From assembly GCA_026398275.1 (NCBI GenBank), contig JAPLTF010000027.1:1-64000 (forward strand): a DNA stretch of 64,000 nucleotides, read 5' to 3'. The position numbers and the translations under genes were made by a program. Below are positions 27,875-38,693 of the stretch, one piece after another. The notes beneath the pieces were generated by a model, which did no database searches, was not told the DNA's origin, and worked only from the letters and a program-made list of their open reading frames with translations. The stretch is from Verrucomicrobiota bacterium. Its GTDB lineage: Bacteria; Verrucomicrobiota; Verrucomicrobiia; Chthoniobacterales; Terrimicrobiaceae. How positions within the stretch are numbered: position 1 is the first letter of the stretch; each line of letters opens with the position of its first letter.

Positions 27875-30800
27875 TCAGGGCTTGGCGACGATGTTCACGA
27901 GCTTGCCGGGGACGATGATGGCTTTGACGATCGTCACGCCGGCGGTGGCCTCGAGGACTTTTGCGCTGGCGCGGGCGGCGGCTTCGACCTCCTCGTTTGT
28001 GGCACCGACCGCCACGCGGATGCGGTCGCGCACTTTGCCGTTCACCTGGACAGGGATTTCGATTTCGGATTCCACGAGGAGCGACTCGTCGTGGACCGGC
28101 CACGGCTGAGCGGATGCGGCACCCTCGAAGCCAAGGCGCGACCAGAGCTCCTCGGCGAGGTGCGGGGCGAACGGGCTGAGCAGCGGGAGCAGGATCCGAA
28201 GCGCCTGAACCGGCCGCGGCTTCGCGTTCACAAACTCGTTCGTGCAAACCATCATCTGCGAAATTGCGGTGTTGAACGCGAGCAGTCCGAGATCGTGAGT
28301 CACCTTCTTGATCGTCTCGTGGACGACGCGTGCCTGCGCGGAGGTGAATGGGATATCCGCGAGATCCTGCAAGACGACCCACTCGCCCTCCTGGTTTTCC
28401 TGAAGTCCGAGGCGCCACACGCGTGCGAGGAAGCGATAGACTCCCTCCACGCCTTTTATGCTCCACGGCTTCATCTGCTCAAGGGGACCCATGAACATCT
28501 CGTAGAGCCTCAGTGAATCCGCACCATATTCGGCGATCACGCTGTCGGGTGTGATGACGTTGCCGCGGCTCTTGGACATTTTTTGTCCATCCGGCCCGAG
28601 GATCATTCCCTGGTTCACCAAACGCTGGAAAGGTTCCGGCGTGGAGAGGTGGCCGAGATCGAACAGGACTTTGTGCCAGAAACGGGCATAGAGAAGGTGC
28701 AGCACGGCGTGCTCGGTGCCGCCGACATAGAGATCCACCCCGCCGGGGGTTCCGGCGGATGCCATCCAGTAGTTTTCGGCGTCCGTCCCGATGAAGCGCG
28801 AGGAATTTTCCGGATCACAGAATCTCAGGTAATACCAGCACGAGCCCGCCCACTGCGGCATCGTGTTCGTCTCGCGCTCGGCCTTGTCCGTGTATTGCAC
28901 CCACTCGCGGGCCTTGCTGAGCGGGGGTTCCGGCGTTCCGGTGGGTTTGAAGTCGTCCATCTCCGGCTGCACGACCGGAAGTTCCCCCTCGGAAATCGCG
29001 CGGTGCCGTCCGCCCTCCCAGACAATCGGAAACGGCTCCCCCCAATACCGCTGACGGGAAAAGAGCCAGTCCCGCAGTTTGTAGTTGATCGTGGCGCGGC
29101 CCAGACCGTGCTCTTCCAGCCACGCGGAGATCGTGCGCTTGGCTTCGGCGGTCGGCAGACCGTCGAGGAAACCGGAGTTGACCGCCACTCCCTCGCCGGA
29201 GAAGCAGGTGCCCGTGGCCTGGGAATCCACAGGAGGCACGGGCGTCCCGCCCGTGTAGGCTCTGACTCCACTTAACCCAGCCCGGTGCGGATTGTTGACA
29301 ATGTATTCCACCAGCTTGGAAAAATGTCCGTCATCGCGAATCAGGCGGTCAAAATATTCCTCCTGCCAAACCGCCCCCTGCCGGTTCAGCGCCTTATTGA
29401 TTCCATGCGCAGTGAAGCTTTTCCAACTGTGAAGAGTTTTTGCGAGATCCTGCCCCTCGCGGAGCCTGAAAAGGACATGCACGTGGTTCGGCATGACCAC
29501 AAACGCGGAAAGGTCATAGCGGTCTCCGTCGAAATGTTTGAGCGCGCTCTCAACGAGCGAGGCAACAGCCGGGTCATTCAAAAGGCAGCTTCCCCTGCCG
29601 GCATCAAGCGCTTCCTCAATGCGGTTTGAGAAAAGGTCGTGAAATTCCTCCTGCTCTTCTGCCGAGAGCGGTTGTCTGTGGTTTGTGAGCCAGGCATCGG
29701 CTTCCAGATTCCAGCCTTTTACCACGTCTGCAGGAATGCTGTCCGCAAGGCGCCATGTCACGAAGTAATACTTCGAGTCCTGCTCCCAGTGCGGCAAATT
29801 GCGCTCGTGGATTTTGATTTCCTCGAGCTTTTCGAAGAAGGGCGTCAGCGTCTTCACGGGCGGGACGCCCGTGCCCCCTGTGCCCCCCGTGACCCCTGTG
29901 CCCCCTGTGCCCCCTGAAACCACGACCTCCCTCACCGGCAGGCCGAACTGCTGCGCAAAATCAAAATCCCGCTCGTCGTGAGCGGGCACGGCCATGATCG
30001 CGCCGGTTCCGTATCCCATGAGGACATAGTCGGCGATCCACACCGGGAGCGGCTCGCTGTTCACCGGATTGATGGCATGCGCGCCAGTGAAGACGCCGGT
30101 CTTTTCCTTGGCGAGGTCGGTGCGCTCGAGGTCGGACTTTGAACCCACGGTTTTTTGATACGCCTCAACAGCGTCCTTCTGGTCGGGCGTTGTGATCTGC
30201 GGGACGAGCGGGTGCTCCGGAGAAAGCACCATGTAGGTCGCGCCGAAGAGCGTGTCCGGCCGGGTTGTGAAGACGGGAATTTGGAATTTGGAATCTGCAA
30301 TTTGAAATTCCACCAGCGCGCCCTCGCTGCGGCCGATCCAGTTTTTTTGGAGGAGCTTGATCGAGTCCGGCCAGTCGAGACCTTCGAGCCCGTCGATGAG
30401 CCGTTCGGCGAATGCGGTGATCCGCAGCATCCACTGGCGGAGCGGCCGCCGCTCGACCGGGAATCCGCCGACCTCGCTCTTTCCATCCACGATCTCCTCG
30501 TTCGCCAGAACGGTGCCGAGTTCCGGGCACCAGTTCACCGGCATTTCGGCGACGTAGGCGAGCCGCACGCTGTCCCGCTCGTCGCCTGTGTAGGTGGAGA
30601 TCGGCTCGGCTTTGTTTGTCTCAGGATTGAACCACGCGTTATAGAGCTGCAGGAAAATCCATTGCGTCCAGCGGAAGTAGCCAGGGTCGGTGGTGCCGAA
30701 TTCACGCTGCCAGTCGTAGCTGAATCCCAGCGCCTGGAGCTGGCTGCGGAATCTTCCGATGTTGCGGGCCGTCGTGACCCGCGGATGTTGTCCGGTTTTG

Positions 30801-31102
30801 ATGGCGAACTGCTCGGCTGGCAGCCCGAAGGCATCCCAGCCCATCGGATGCAGGACGTTGAATCCGCGCATGCGGTGGTGGCGAGCGAGGATGTCGGTGG
30901 CCGTGTAGCCCTCGACGTGGCCGACATGGAGCCCGTCACCGCTCGGATACGGGAACATGTCGAGGATGTAGTATTTCGGGCGGGCGGGATCGAAGCCCGG
31001 ATCGTCGGGATTTGTGGCATGGAACGCCCCGGCGTCGAGCCAGTGCTGCTGCCAACGGGATTCGAATTCGGAGAACGGAAATTGCTTGCGCTGCGTGGAC
31101 AT
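27875..31102 (-). CDS. leuS: Leucyl-tRNA synthetase with in-frame RAYT (Y1 transposase) insertion
   Basis: [22 protein letters not shown] (HIGH region), [26 protein letters not shown]; residues about 396-628 read as a RAYT. Confidence 0.96.
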   Translation of the reverse strand: MSTQRKQFPFSEFESRWQQHWLDAGAFHATNPDDPGFDPARPKYYILDMFPYPSGDGLHVGHVEGYTATDILARHHRMRGFNVLHPMGWDAFGLPAEQFAIKTGQHPRVTTARNIGRFRSQLQALGFSYDWQREFGTTDPGYFRWTQWIFLQLYNAWFNPETNKAEPISTYTGDERDSVRLAYVAEMPVNWCPELGTVLANEEIVDGKSEVGGFPVERRPLRQWMLRITAFAERLIDGLEGLDWPDSIKLLQKNWIGRSEGALVEFQIADSKFQIPVFTTRPDTLFGATYMVLSPEHPLVPQITTPDQKDAVEAYQKTVGSKSDLERTDLAKEKTGVFTGAHAINPVNSEPLPVWIADYVLMGYGTGAIMAVPAHDERDFDFAQQFGLPVREVVVSGGTGGTGVTGGTGGTGVPPVKTLTPFFEKLEEIKIHERNLPHWEQDSKYYFVTWRLADSIPADVVKGWNLEADAWLTNHRQPLSAEEQEEFHDLFSNRIEEALDAGRGSCLLNDPAVASLVESALKHFDGDRYDLSAFVVMPNHVHVLFRLREGQDLAKTLHSWKSFTAHGINKALNRQGAVWQEEYFDRLIRDDGHFSKLVEYIVNNPHRAGLSGVRAYTGGTPVPPVDSQATGTCFSGEGVAVNSGFLDGLPTAEAKRTISAWLEEHGLGRATINYKLRDWLFSRQRYWGEPFPIVWEGGRHRAISEGELPVVQPEMDDFKPTGTPEPPLSKAREWVQYTDKAERETNTMPQWAGSCWYYLRFCDPENSSRFIGTDAENYWMASAGTPGGVDLYVGGTEHAVLHLLYARFWHKVLFDLGHLSTPEPFQRLVNQGMILGPDGQKMSKSRGNVITPDSVIAEYGADSLRLYEMFMGPLEQMKPWSIKGVEGVYRFLARVWRLGLQENQEGEWVVLQDLADIPFTSAQARVVHETIKKVTHDLGLLAFNTAISQMMVCTNEFVNAKPRPVQALRILLPLLSPFAPHLAEELWSRLGFEGAASAQPWPVHDESLLVESEIEIPVQVNGKVRDRIRVAVGATNEEVEAAARASAKVLEATAGVTIVKAIIVPGKLVNIVAKP
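29237..29255 (+). repeat. REP palindrome CACGGGCGTCCCGCCCGTG
   Basis: Exact reverse complement of 29855-29873. Confidence 0.85.
29855..29873 (-). repeat. REP palindrome CACGGGCGGGACGCCCGTG
   Basis: Exact reverse complement of 29237-29255. Confidence 0.85.
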
Positions 31103-31119
31103 TGTAGGAACCGGGGACT

Positions 31120-31728
31120 ATGCCAGACACGGACGCTCCTGCAAACCCATTGCTTGTCTCAACCCGCAATGCCCACAAAATCGGCGAGATCCGCGCGATC
31201 CTCGGGCCGCGGTTCCTCGTCAGCGATCTCGCCTCCCTGCCCGACTTGCCGGAGGTCGAGGAAACCGGCGACACGTTCGAGGAAAATGCCACGCTCAAAG
31301 CGGTCGCGGCCTCGATGCTCTTTGAGGGATGGGTTATCGCCGACGACTCCGGTCTCGAAGTCGATGCCCTCGGGGGAGCCCCCGGCGTGCTGTCGGCGAG
31401 ATACGCCGGGGAAAAAGCCAACGACGCAGCCAACAATGACCTTCTCTTGCGCAATCTCCTGCCATTCCGGGCGGAAGAGCGCACGGCGCGATTCCGCTGC
31501 GTGATCGTTCTCGCGCGCAATGGACGCAAGCTGGCCGCCTTCTCCGGGACCGTCGAGGGAGGAATCCTCGGCCGCCCGCGGGGTGCCGGGGGATTCGGAT
31601 ACGACCCGCTCTTTGTCCCGCTTGGGCATTCCGAATCTTTCGCCCAGCTCGGCAGCGACGTGAAAAACGGGATGAGCCACCGGGGCAGCGCGCTTCGAGC
31701 CCTCGCCGCATGGAATGGATGGGGATGA
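31120..31728 (+). CDS. rdgB: XTP/dITP diphosphatase (RdgB/HAM1 family)
   Basis: VSTRNAHKIGEIRAIL...FEENATLKAVAAS...IADDSGLEVDALGGAPGVLSARYAG. Confidence 0.95.
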   Translation: MPDTDAPANPLLVSTRNAHKIGEIRAILGPRFLVSDLASLPDLPEVEETGDTFEENATLKAVAASMLFEGWVIADDSGLEVDALGGAPGVLSARYAGEKANDAANNDLLLRNLLPFRAEERTARFRCVIVLARNGRKLAAFSGTVEGGILGRPRGAGGFGYDPLFVPLGHSESFAQLGSDVKNGMSHRGSALRALAAWNGWG

Positions 31729-31815
31729 ATAAAATTACTTGACGCTTTATGCGGACTCTTGTAGTCACTGTTTCCACGTGGCTCAGTAGCCGCTAACAAA
31801 AAAACAAACACAACT

Positions 31816-32346
31816 ATGAAAAAACTCTCCTTAACTATCCTGATGGCGGTAGCGGTTGCCGGTTCGGCCTTTGCCGGAACCGAAGCCAAAACCTTCAAAG
31901 ATAAAGTCGTTGTCGAGCCCACCTGCCTGTTCCGTGCAAACGAACTCCAGTTGGATGCGTTCGCCACCGGCCTGTTCCACAACAGCGCTCGCTCCGCATG
32001 GGGCGGCGGTCTCGGTGTCAGCTACTACTTCACCAAGTTCATCGGAATCGGTGTCGAAGAAGACATCTTTGCCCGCAAAGGTGAAACCACAGAATGGGCA
32101 ACGTCCGGCAACCTGCTGCTCCGTTACCCGATCTGCGCATGGAACCTCGCTCCTTACGCCATGATCGGCGGCGGCGCGACCTACGGCTGCAAACGCCAGG
32201 GTCACGGGTTCGGCGACATTGGCGCCGGCTTGGAATACCGCTTCACGAACAACATCGGCATCTTCACCGATGCTCGTTGGCTCTACTCCTCCGAGGATCC
32301 CAAGAGCGCCGTTCAAGGCCGTGCTGGTCTTCGCTTCGCGTTCTAA
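31816..32346 (+). CDS. Small outer-membrane beta-barrel-like protein
   Basis: Signal peptide; alternating Gly/aromatic pattern ending GRAGLRFAF. Confidence 0.65.
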   Translation: MKKLSLTILMAVAVAGSAFAGTEAKTFKDKVVVEPTCLFRANELQLDAFATGLFHNSARSAWGGGLGVSYYFTKFIGIGVEEDIFARKGETTEWATSGNLLLRYPICAWNLAPYAMIGGGATYGCKRQGHGFGDIGAGLEYRFTNNIGIFTDARWLYSSEDPKSAVQGRAGLRFAF

Positions 32347-32370
32347 TCGAAGTTAAAAACTCAACAAAAA

Positions 32371-32400
32371 GCCGGGCCTGCAAAGGTCCGGCTTTTTTTT
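32371..32400 (+). terminator. Intrinsic terminator
   Basis: GCCGGgCCT-gcaa-AGGtCCGGC-T8. Confidence 0.85.
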
Positions 32401-32707
32401 GTGCTGATTCCGGGTGGCATCCCGCATATGCCCGGATTCGTTCATTATTCTCCCAAAGGCCGCTCCGAAGCGGGTTTTATTCACAGGGGGAAGAACCCCG
32501 GACGCGGAGGGGGAACATGTTTTCTTCGGACCATCGAACGAAAACACGAGGGGAAACCTTGTTCCTCACTGTATTTAAGCCTGTTCCACGCCCGATTGCG
32601 CGGGTTTCCAGATCGCGATTTGGATCAACAAAGGCGCTCGAACAGGCGGAATTTCTCTGGAGAATCCGGAGAAACTCACAGGTTGTTCACAATCTCCCGC
32701 GCGTCGC

Positions 32708-33223
32708 CTATTTTGAGATCTGGCCGATGATCGCGCTGGTGAAATTCGTCTCCTTCTGTGCGGACTGGCCTCTGGTGACGACCGTTGATTTTCCGGAGAC
32801 CTGGCGGATGCTCAGGATTCTGGGTTGGCCGGGGGAGAGTTGGGAATTGGCCTCATGCGTGCGGCTGGAGAACCGGCGCAGCCCGGCTTCGACCCCCTCG
32901 CTCAGGGTGATTTTCACGGCGATGTTTGCTCCCGAGATCCGGCCCTGCACTTCGGCGCGGTTGTTCGAGATCCGGGTCGAGGAGGCGAATGCACCCGAGA
33001 CGGGCAGACTCTGGGCGAAAACCACATAGCCACCTTTGAGATACGGCTCGGAAGTCATGGTGCGGTCGGAGTTGGTGATTTCCGCCAGATTCACATTCGC
33101 CAGCGCGGCCTCGAGCTCGGCGACGGTTTTTACTTCTGGAAATTGCACGACGGCGAGGTCAAGCTGGGCGGCGTTGGCGGCGAGGGAAAATGCCAGCAGT
33201 GCGAGAACGATGAGTTTTTGCAT
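32708..33223 (-). CDS. Secreted hypothetical protein
   Basis: Signal peptide [18 protein letters not shown]. Confidence 0.6.
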   Translation of the reverse strand: MQKLIVLALLAFSLAANAAQLDLAVVQFPEVKTVAELEAALANVNLAEITNSDRTMTSEPYLKGGYVVFAQSLPVSGAFASSTRISNNRAEVQGRISGANIAVKITLSEGVEAGLRRFSSRTHEANSQLSPGQPRILSIRQVSGKSTVVTRGQSAQKETNFTSAIIGQISK

Positions 33224-33324
33224 GCCCTCCGCTATTCCCGCGACACCAAAAATGCAATGTCATTCCATCGAAAATTGTGCATGGACCCGGCGCTCGGAGA
33301 GCGGGTATTGCGCCTTGTGATCCG

Positions 33325-35832
33325 ATGACCCATTCCCTCCGCTTCAAAATTGCGCTCTGGTTTTTGATCGTGGCCGTGGCGGTCGGTCTGGCCGGCGTGG
33401 CGGGCTTCCACCGGCTTTCCAATTACGTCCAGGCGGAGGCGGAGAACCAGATGGCCGCGAAGCTCGACCATGTGCTCGATGTGTTGGAATCCACCAACAG
33501 GATTTATTCCGAGCTCGTGACCTCCTCGATGCATGTCATGAAAATGTTGGCCGCGCAGCAAGGGTCGCCACACATCGCCGGCGTGGATGCCGCCGGCTGT
33601 CCAGTCCTGCTGTTCGGGGATTCCCCGGTAAACGGCAACACGGCACTTGTGGATGGGGTGAGCGGGATCATGGGGGGCACGGCGACGATTTTTGTAAAAA
33701 ACGGCGACGACTTTTTCCGGATCTCAACCAATGTGCGCGGACCGGACGGGGGGCGGGCGGTTGGGACCATGATGGATCGCGACAGCCGCGCGATGGCCTC
33801 CCTCCGCAAAGGAAGCCCTTATGCAGGGATCGCCGAGATCCTCGGGAAGCCCTACATCACAAGGTACGAGCCCATACGGGACGCTTCGGGGTCCGTCATC
33901 GGCGCCTATTATGTCGGATACGCGCTCGAAACCTTGAATACGATCCGCGACGCGATCGAGGATCGCGGGCTCCTCGAGCGGGGATTTTTTGTCCTCCTGG
34001 ATCACAGGGATCAGGTTGTCTTTCGCACCACAAAAATCTCCGGGGAGGAAGCGACAAAGGCGATTGCTGCGAGAACGAACAAAACCGAGGGAGCGGGAAG
34101 CCAGTGGCTGGTCAACGTTTCGAAGTTCGAGCCGTGGGACTACACCGTGATTGCGGCCCTCTATCGGCCGGATGTCAACCGGATCACCTGGCAGTTCATC
34201 CGCCAGGTTTACGGGATTGGCAGCGTGATCATCCTGCTGGTTCTGCTCGTATCCTTCTGGCTGGCATCGCGGCTCTCGGGCGCGCTGGAGTCGGCGGAAG
34301 CCGCCCGAGGGGAGGCGCTGGCGGCGCGGGATGCCGCTGAGTCCGCCAACCGCACGAAGAGCGCCTTTCTGGCAAACATGAGCCATGAGCTGCGAACACC
34401 GATGAACGCAATCATCGGCTACAGCGAGATGCTGATCGAGGAGGCGGAGGACCTGAAGCTCGACGGATTCTCCCCGGATCTCAACAAGATCCGCTCCGCA
34501 GGCAAGCACCTGCTCTCGCTCATCAACGACATTCTCGATCTCTCCAAAATCGAGGCGGGGAAGATGACGCTCTTCCTCGAGGAATTCGATGTCGATAAAA
34601 TGATTCGCGAGGTGGTCGCCACGATCCAGCCGCTGATCGAGAAGAACGGCAACACGCTCGCGGTTTCGGTCGCTCCGGACTGCGGCCGGATGCAGGCCGA
34701 TCTCACCAAGGTCCGCCAGACGCTCTTCAACCTCCTGAGCAACGCCGCCAAGTTCACGAAAAATGGAACGATCGATCTCGCGGTGGCCCGTTCCCCCGAT
34801 TTGCAGCGCGTGCTTTTTGACGTGACGGACACAGGCATTGGCATGACCGCCGCCCAGTTGGGGCGGCTCTTCCTGGCGTTCACGCAGGCCGATGATTCCA
34901 CGACGCGGAAATACGGCGGCACCGGGCTCGGGCTCGTGATCAGCAGGAAATTTTGCCAGCTCATGGGCGGGGACATCACCGTGCGGAGCACGCACGGGAA
35001 GGGTACGACGTTCCGCGTGGACCTTCCCGCCACGGTTTCCGAACCGGAGCCCGCGCCGTCTGCGGCGGGCGCGACCGCCCCGTCCGGGAAATCCCGTCGC
35101 ATGGTTCTCGTCATTGACGACGACCACGACGCGGCCGCCATCTTGAAGCGCAGTCTTGTGAAGAGCGGATACGATGTCCTCACCGCATTCACCGGCAGGG
35201 ACGGGATCGAGCTCGCGCGGAAGATGCTGCCCGCGGCGATCACGCTCGACGTGATGATGCCGGGCATGGACGGATGGTCGGTGCTGGGCGAGCTGAAGGC
35301 CGACCCCGCCCTCGCACACATCCCTGTGATTTTGGTGACCATGCTCCAGGACCGCCAGCTCGGATTCAGCCTCGGTGCCTCGGAATTTCTCACCAAGCCG
35401 GTTGATCAGGGGCAGCTTGCCGCGGTCCTCACCAGATATTGCGGCTCGCAGAAACCCCGGGTGCTTGTTGTCGAAGACGATCCGGGAAATCGCGAGCTGC
35501 TCGTGCGAATGCTGGAAAAGGACGGATACCTGGTCTCCGGGGCGGAGAACGGGAGCGTGGCCCTGGAGTGTGTCGCCAAGGAGCCGCCCGCACTGATCCT
35601 CCTAGACCTCATGATGCCGGTGATGGACGGCTTCGCGTTTCTTGAAGCCTTGCGCCAGCAGCCGGAATTTTCAAAAATCCCCGTCGTGGTTGTCACCGCC
35701 AAAGACCTGACCCCGGCCGAGCGGGATCTCCTGCACGGCAGCGTCCAGCAGGTCATCCAAAAAGGCGCGGTGGATCGTGAAAAACTTTTGGCGGAAATTA
35801 CCGCCATGATCGCGAACAGCACCCGGAACTGA
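33325..35832 (+). CDS. Hybrid sensor histidine kinase (Cache-type sensor, HisKA, HATPase, two REC)
   Basis: [39 protein letters not shown]; two REC domains ([27 protein letters not shown]). Confidence 0.93.
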   Translation: MTHSLRFKIALWFLIVAVAVGLAGVAGFHRLSNYVQAEAENQMAAKLDHVLDVLESTNRIYSELVTSSMHVMKMLAAQQGSPHIAGVDAAGCPVLLFGDSPVNGNTALVDGVSGIMGGTATIFVKNGDDFFRISTNVRGPDGGRAVGTMMDRDSRAMASLRKGSPYAGIAEILGKPYITRYEPIRDASGSVIGAYYVGYALETLNTIRDAIEDRGLLERGFFVLLDHRDQVVFRTTKISGEEATKAIAARTNKTEGAGSQWLVNVSKFEPWDYTVIAALYRPDVNRITWQFIRQVYGIGSVIILLVLLVSFWLASRLSGALESAEAARGEALAARDAAESANRTKSAFLANMSHELRTPMNAIIGYSEMLIEEAEDLKLDGFSPDLNKIRSAGKHLLSLINDILDLSKIEAGKMTLFLEEFDVDKMIREVVATIQPLIEKNGNTLAVSVAPDCGRMQADLTKVRQTLFNLLSNAAKFTKNGTIDLAVARSPDLQRVLFDVTDTGIGMTAAQLGRLFLAFTQADDSTTRKYGGTGLGLVISRKFCQLMGGDITVRSTHGKGTTFRVDLPATVSEPEPAPSAAGATAPSGKSRRMVLVIDDDHDAAAILKRSLVKSGYDVLTAFTGRDGIELARKMLPAAITLDVMMPGMDGWSVLGELKADPALAHIPVILVTMLQDRQLGFSLGASEFLTKPVDQGQLAAVLTRYCGSQKPRVLVVEDDPGNRELLVRMLEKDGYLVSGAENGSVALECVAKEPPALILLDLMMPVMDGFAFLEALRQQPEFSKIPVVVVTAKDLTPAERDLLHGSVQQVIQKGAVDREKLLAEITAMIANSTRN

Positions 35833-35834
35833 CC

Positions 35835-36212
35835 ATGCCCAGAATCCTCCTCGTCGAAGACAATGAAATGAACCGTGACATGCTGTCCCGCAGGCTTGCG
35901 CGTCGCGGTCACGAGATCCTTGTCGCGGTGGACGGTGCCGAGGGAGTGGCGCGCGCAGCGGCCGACCTGCCGGATCTGATCCTCATGGACATGAGCCTTC
36001 CCGTGCTCGACGGATGGGAAGCCACGCGCCGCATCAAGGCCGACCCCGCGACCGCAAGGATCCCGGTCATCGCCCTCACTGCGCATGCCATGGCCGGGGA
36101 CCGCGAGCAGGCGCTGGCAGCCGGCTGCGATGACTACGATACCAAGCCGATCGAACTCGACCGCCTCGTGGAAAAAATCGCAGCCCTCCTCGCCGGCGCA
36201 GGCGGCCAATAG
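35835..36212 (+). CDS. Stand-alone response regulator receiver
   Basis: ILLVEDNEMNRDML...LILMDMSLPVLDGWEATRRIK. Confidence 0.95.
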   Translation: MPRILLVEDNEMNRDMLSRRLARRGHEILVAVDGAEGVARAAADLPDLILMDMSLPVLDGWEATRRIKADPATARIPVIALTAHAMAGDREQALAAGCDDYDTKPIELDRLVEKIAALLAGAGGQ

Positions 36213-36216
36213 CCTC

Positions 36217-37635
36217 ATGTCTGAACTTTCCCAACTCCGCCACGACTTCCGGACTCCGGTGAACCACATCATCGGATACTCGGAACTCTTGGGCGAGGAG
36301 TTGGCGGATCGCGGGGTTGATGGTCTCGAGGATCTTGCAAAAATCCGCTCTGCGGCGGATGCGCTCCTGAAGCTGATCAATACCCGGCTCGGCGAGGCGT
36401 CCGGAGTTCCAGTGACGGCCGGGGCTCCTGAGGCTGCTGGAGTTTCCTTCGAGCGCATCGGAGGCGACCCCGCCCGCATCACCGGGCATATTTTGATCGT
36501 GGACGACAACGACTCAAATCGCGCGCTGCTCGAACGTCAGCTGGTCCGTCAGGGGCACAAGGTCACCGGCGCTGCGGACGGGCGCGAGGCATTGGATTTC
36601 CTGGCGTCCCAGTCCTGCGATCTCGTCCTGCTCGACGTGATGATGCCGGTCATGGATGGGTTCACCGCGCTCTGCGAACTGAAAAAATCCCCCGGTATCC
36701 GGCACATCCCGGTGATCATGATTTCCGCGCTGGACGAGATCGAGAGCGTGATCCGCTGCATTGAGGCGGGGGCGGAAGACTACCTGCCGAAGCCGTTCAA
36801 CCCTACCCTCCTCCGCGCGAGGATCGGGGCCTGCCTCGAAAAGAAAGTGCTCCGCGATACCGAGCAGCAGTATCTGCAGACGATCGAGGAGACCCAGCAG
36901 CGCTTGGGCTCGGAGCTCGCCGAGGCCGCAAACTACGTCCGCTCGATCCTCCCTGCTCCCACGGCGGAGCCATTTGCCATCGACTGGTCGTATGTTCCCT
37001 CCACCGAGCTCGGCGGGGATTCGTTCGGATACCACTGGATCGATGACGACCATTTCGCGCTCTACCTGCTCGATGTCTGCGGACATGGCGTGGGCGCCTC
37101 CCTGCTCTCCGTCTCCGCGATCAATGTCATCCGCTCGGGTGCACTGTCGGGCGCGGACCCGCGCGACCCCGGGGCGGTCCTTTCCGCGCTCAATGCGGCA
37201 TTTCCGATGGAGAGCCAGAACAACATGTATTTCACGCTGTGGTATGGGGTTTACGAGAAATCCACCCGCACCCTGCGCCATTGCAGTGGCGGGCATCCGC
37301 CGGCGCTCCTGCTCGTGCCCAGGCCCGATGGCACGAACACAATCGAGGAAGTCCGAGCTCCTGGCATGATCCTCGGCATCATGCCCGCGGCCAGCTACGA
37401 GGGCGGCACCTGCACGATCCCTGCCGGGGCCAGCCTGATCATGCTTTGCGATGGAACCTACGAGGTCCGCACCCGCGACGGGGCGATGCTCGAGTTTGAC
37501 GAGTTCCTTGCATTCATGGGCGAGAACGGGACCAAGCCGGATGTCTTTGAACGCGTGCTCTCGTGGATTCATTCGCTTCGCGGCGACGGTCCGCTCGACG
37601 ACGACTTTTCACTCGTCCGCATCCGCTTCCCCTGA
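36217..37635 (+). CDS. HisKA-REC-PP2C (SpoIIE/RsbU-like) phosphatase
   Basis: [70 protein letters not shown]. Confidence 0.9.
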   Translation: MSELSQLRHDFRTPVNHIIGYSELLGEELADRGVDGLEDLAKIRSAADALLKLINTRLGEASGVPVTAGAPEAAGVSFERIGGDPARITGHILIVDDNDSNRALLERQLVRQGHKVTGAADGREALDFLASQSCDLVLLDVMMPVMDGFTALCELKKSPGIRHIPVIMISALDEIESVIRCIEAGAEDYLPKPFNPTLLRARIGACLEKKVLRDTEQQYLQTIEETQQRLGSELAEAANYVRSILPAPTAEPFAIDWSYVPSTELGGDSFGYHWIDDDHFALYLLDVCGHGVGASLLSVSAINVIRSGALSGADPRDPGAVLSALNAAFPMESQNNMYFTLWYGVYEKSTRTLRHCSGGHPPALLLVPRPDGTNTIEEVRAPGMILGIMPAASYEGGTCTIPAGASLIMLCDGTYEVRTRDGAMLEFDEFLAFMGENGTKPDVFERVLSWIHSLRGDGPLDDDFSLVRIRFP

Positions 37636-37636
37636 C

Positions 37637-38044
37637 ATGGAACTCACCCTGAAAAATGATTTGTCAGAGATTCCGCCCGCGGCGGATGAAGTCGAGCGCC
37701 ATCTTGCCGGTCAAGGGGTGCCCGCAGAGATCCTCTACGTCGCCCGCCTCGTTATTGAGGAACTGGTGAGCAATATCATCAAATACGGATACGACGACAA
37801 CGGGCCCCACGAGATTCGTATCAACGCATGCATCCAGGACGGGACGCTGTCGCTGGAGGTCTCCGACGACGGGCATCCCTTCAACCCTCTCGATGCCCCG
37901 GATCCGCCCCTGCACCTCCCCGCACACGAACGCCCGATCGGCGGGCTCGGCCTCCACTTCATCCGCAGCATGACCGACTCTCTCGACTACAAACGCCACG
38001 AAGGCCGCAACATCGTCACCGTCCGCAAAAGTTATTCGTTGTAA
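37637..38044 (+). CDS. RsbW-like serine kinase/anti-sigma regulatory factor
   Basis: ARLVIEELVSNIIKYGY...LSLEVSDDGHPFNPLD...IGGLGLHFIRSMTDSLDYKR. Confidence 0.9.
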   Translation: MELTLKNDLSEIPPAADEVERHLAGQGVPAEILYVARLVIEELVSNIIKYGYDDNGPHEIRINACIQDGTLSLEVSDDGHPFNPLDAPDPPLHLPAHERPIGGLGLHFIRSMTDSLDYKRHEGRNIVTVRKSYSL

Positions 38045-38427
38045 ACTTTCAGGCTGCAGATCTCCGCGATGATGGAAAAATCCCGGTCCCTGTGGAGAAC
38101 GGAGCAGTTCTGCTCCATGGCGCATGCGGCGATCAGGCAATCCACGGAACTCCGGATCGTGAACCCGCGATTCCGGCAATTGCGGTAGATCCTGGCGGCG
38201 AGCTTGTAGGTGCCCCGTTGCGGGAAAATTTCGATGAATGGCAGGAAGTGCTTTTCGATGGCGACCGCATCCTTTTCCCCGGAACATCCCTGCATGAGTT
38301 CCTGGAGGATTATTCCGGTGAATGCGATGGTTTCCTCGCGCTCCAGCAACGAGTTCACGGCATCAACCTCCTGGGTCGTCTTTTCCCGCAGGAAATCGAT
38401 CCAAACCCCTGTATCGACCAGAAACAT
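38032..38427 (-). CDS. PIN-domain VapC-like toxin
   Basis: MFLVDTGVWIDFLREK...TIRSSVDCLIAACAMEQNCSVLHRDRDF. Confidence 0.92.
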   Translation of the reverse strand: MFLVDTGVWIDFLREKTTQEVDAVNSLLEREETIAFTGIILQELMQGCSGEKDAVAIEKHFLPFIEIFPQRGTYKLAARIYRNCRNRGFTIRSSVDCLIAACAMEQNCSVLHRDRDFSIIAEICSLKVYNE

Positions 38428-38624
38428 CAGAAGCGGCTCCCGCGCATCAAATCCAGGTCGCCCTTCCAGCGGATCTTCCCGCGCAACTCCAGAATCTTCT
38501 TCTGGTCTTTCCGCCGGACAAATTCCTCCAGAGCCAGATTCACGAGATCCTTCTTCGTCCGCAGCCCCGAGAGATGCAGCCCGCGGGAGACCAACCCCTC
38601 ATCCAGATCGATGTTCGTTCGCAT
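38427..38624 (-). CDS. VapB-like antitoxin
   Basis: MRTNIDLDEGLVSRGLHLSGLRTKKDLVNLALEEFVRRKDQKKILELRGKIRW. Confidence 0.88.
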   Translation of the reverse strand: MRTNIDLDEGLVSRGLHLSGLRTKKDLVNLALEEFVRRKDQKKILELRGKIRWKGDLDLMRGSRF

Positions 38625-38693
38625 ATACACATAAATACACGAAATAGGTGTATTTGTCGAGCGACACTCAGTTTTGTTTTTGCGACGCCTCGG

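Larger units (their letters stand above)
29237..29873 (-). mobile_element. RAYT (REP-associated tyrosine transposase) inside leuS
   Basis: [26 protein letters not shown]...[14 protein letters not shown]...[54 protein letters not shown]; bounded by inverted 19-bp REP palindromes. Confidence 0.88.

Noticed and set aside
33724-35319. 531-aa - strand ORF over the hybrid kinase
   Set aside because: Shadow ORF; the + strand has clear HisKA/HATPase/REC motifs.
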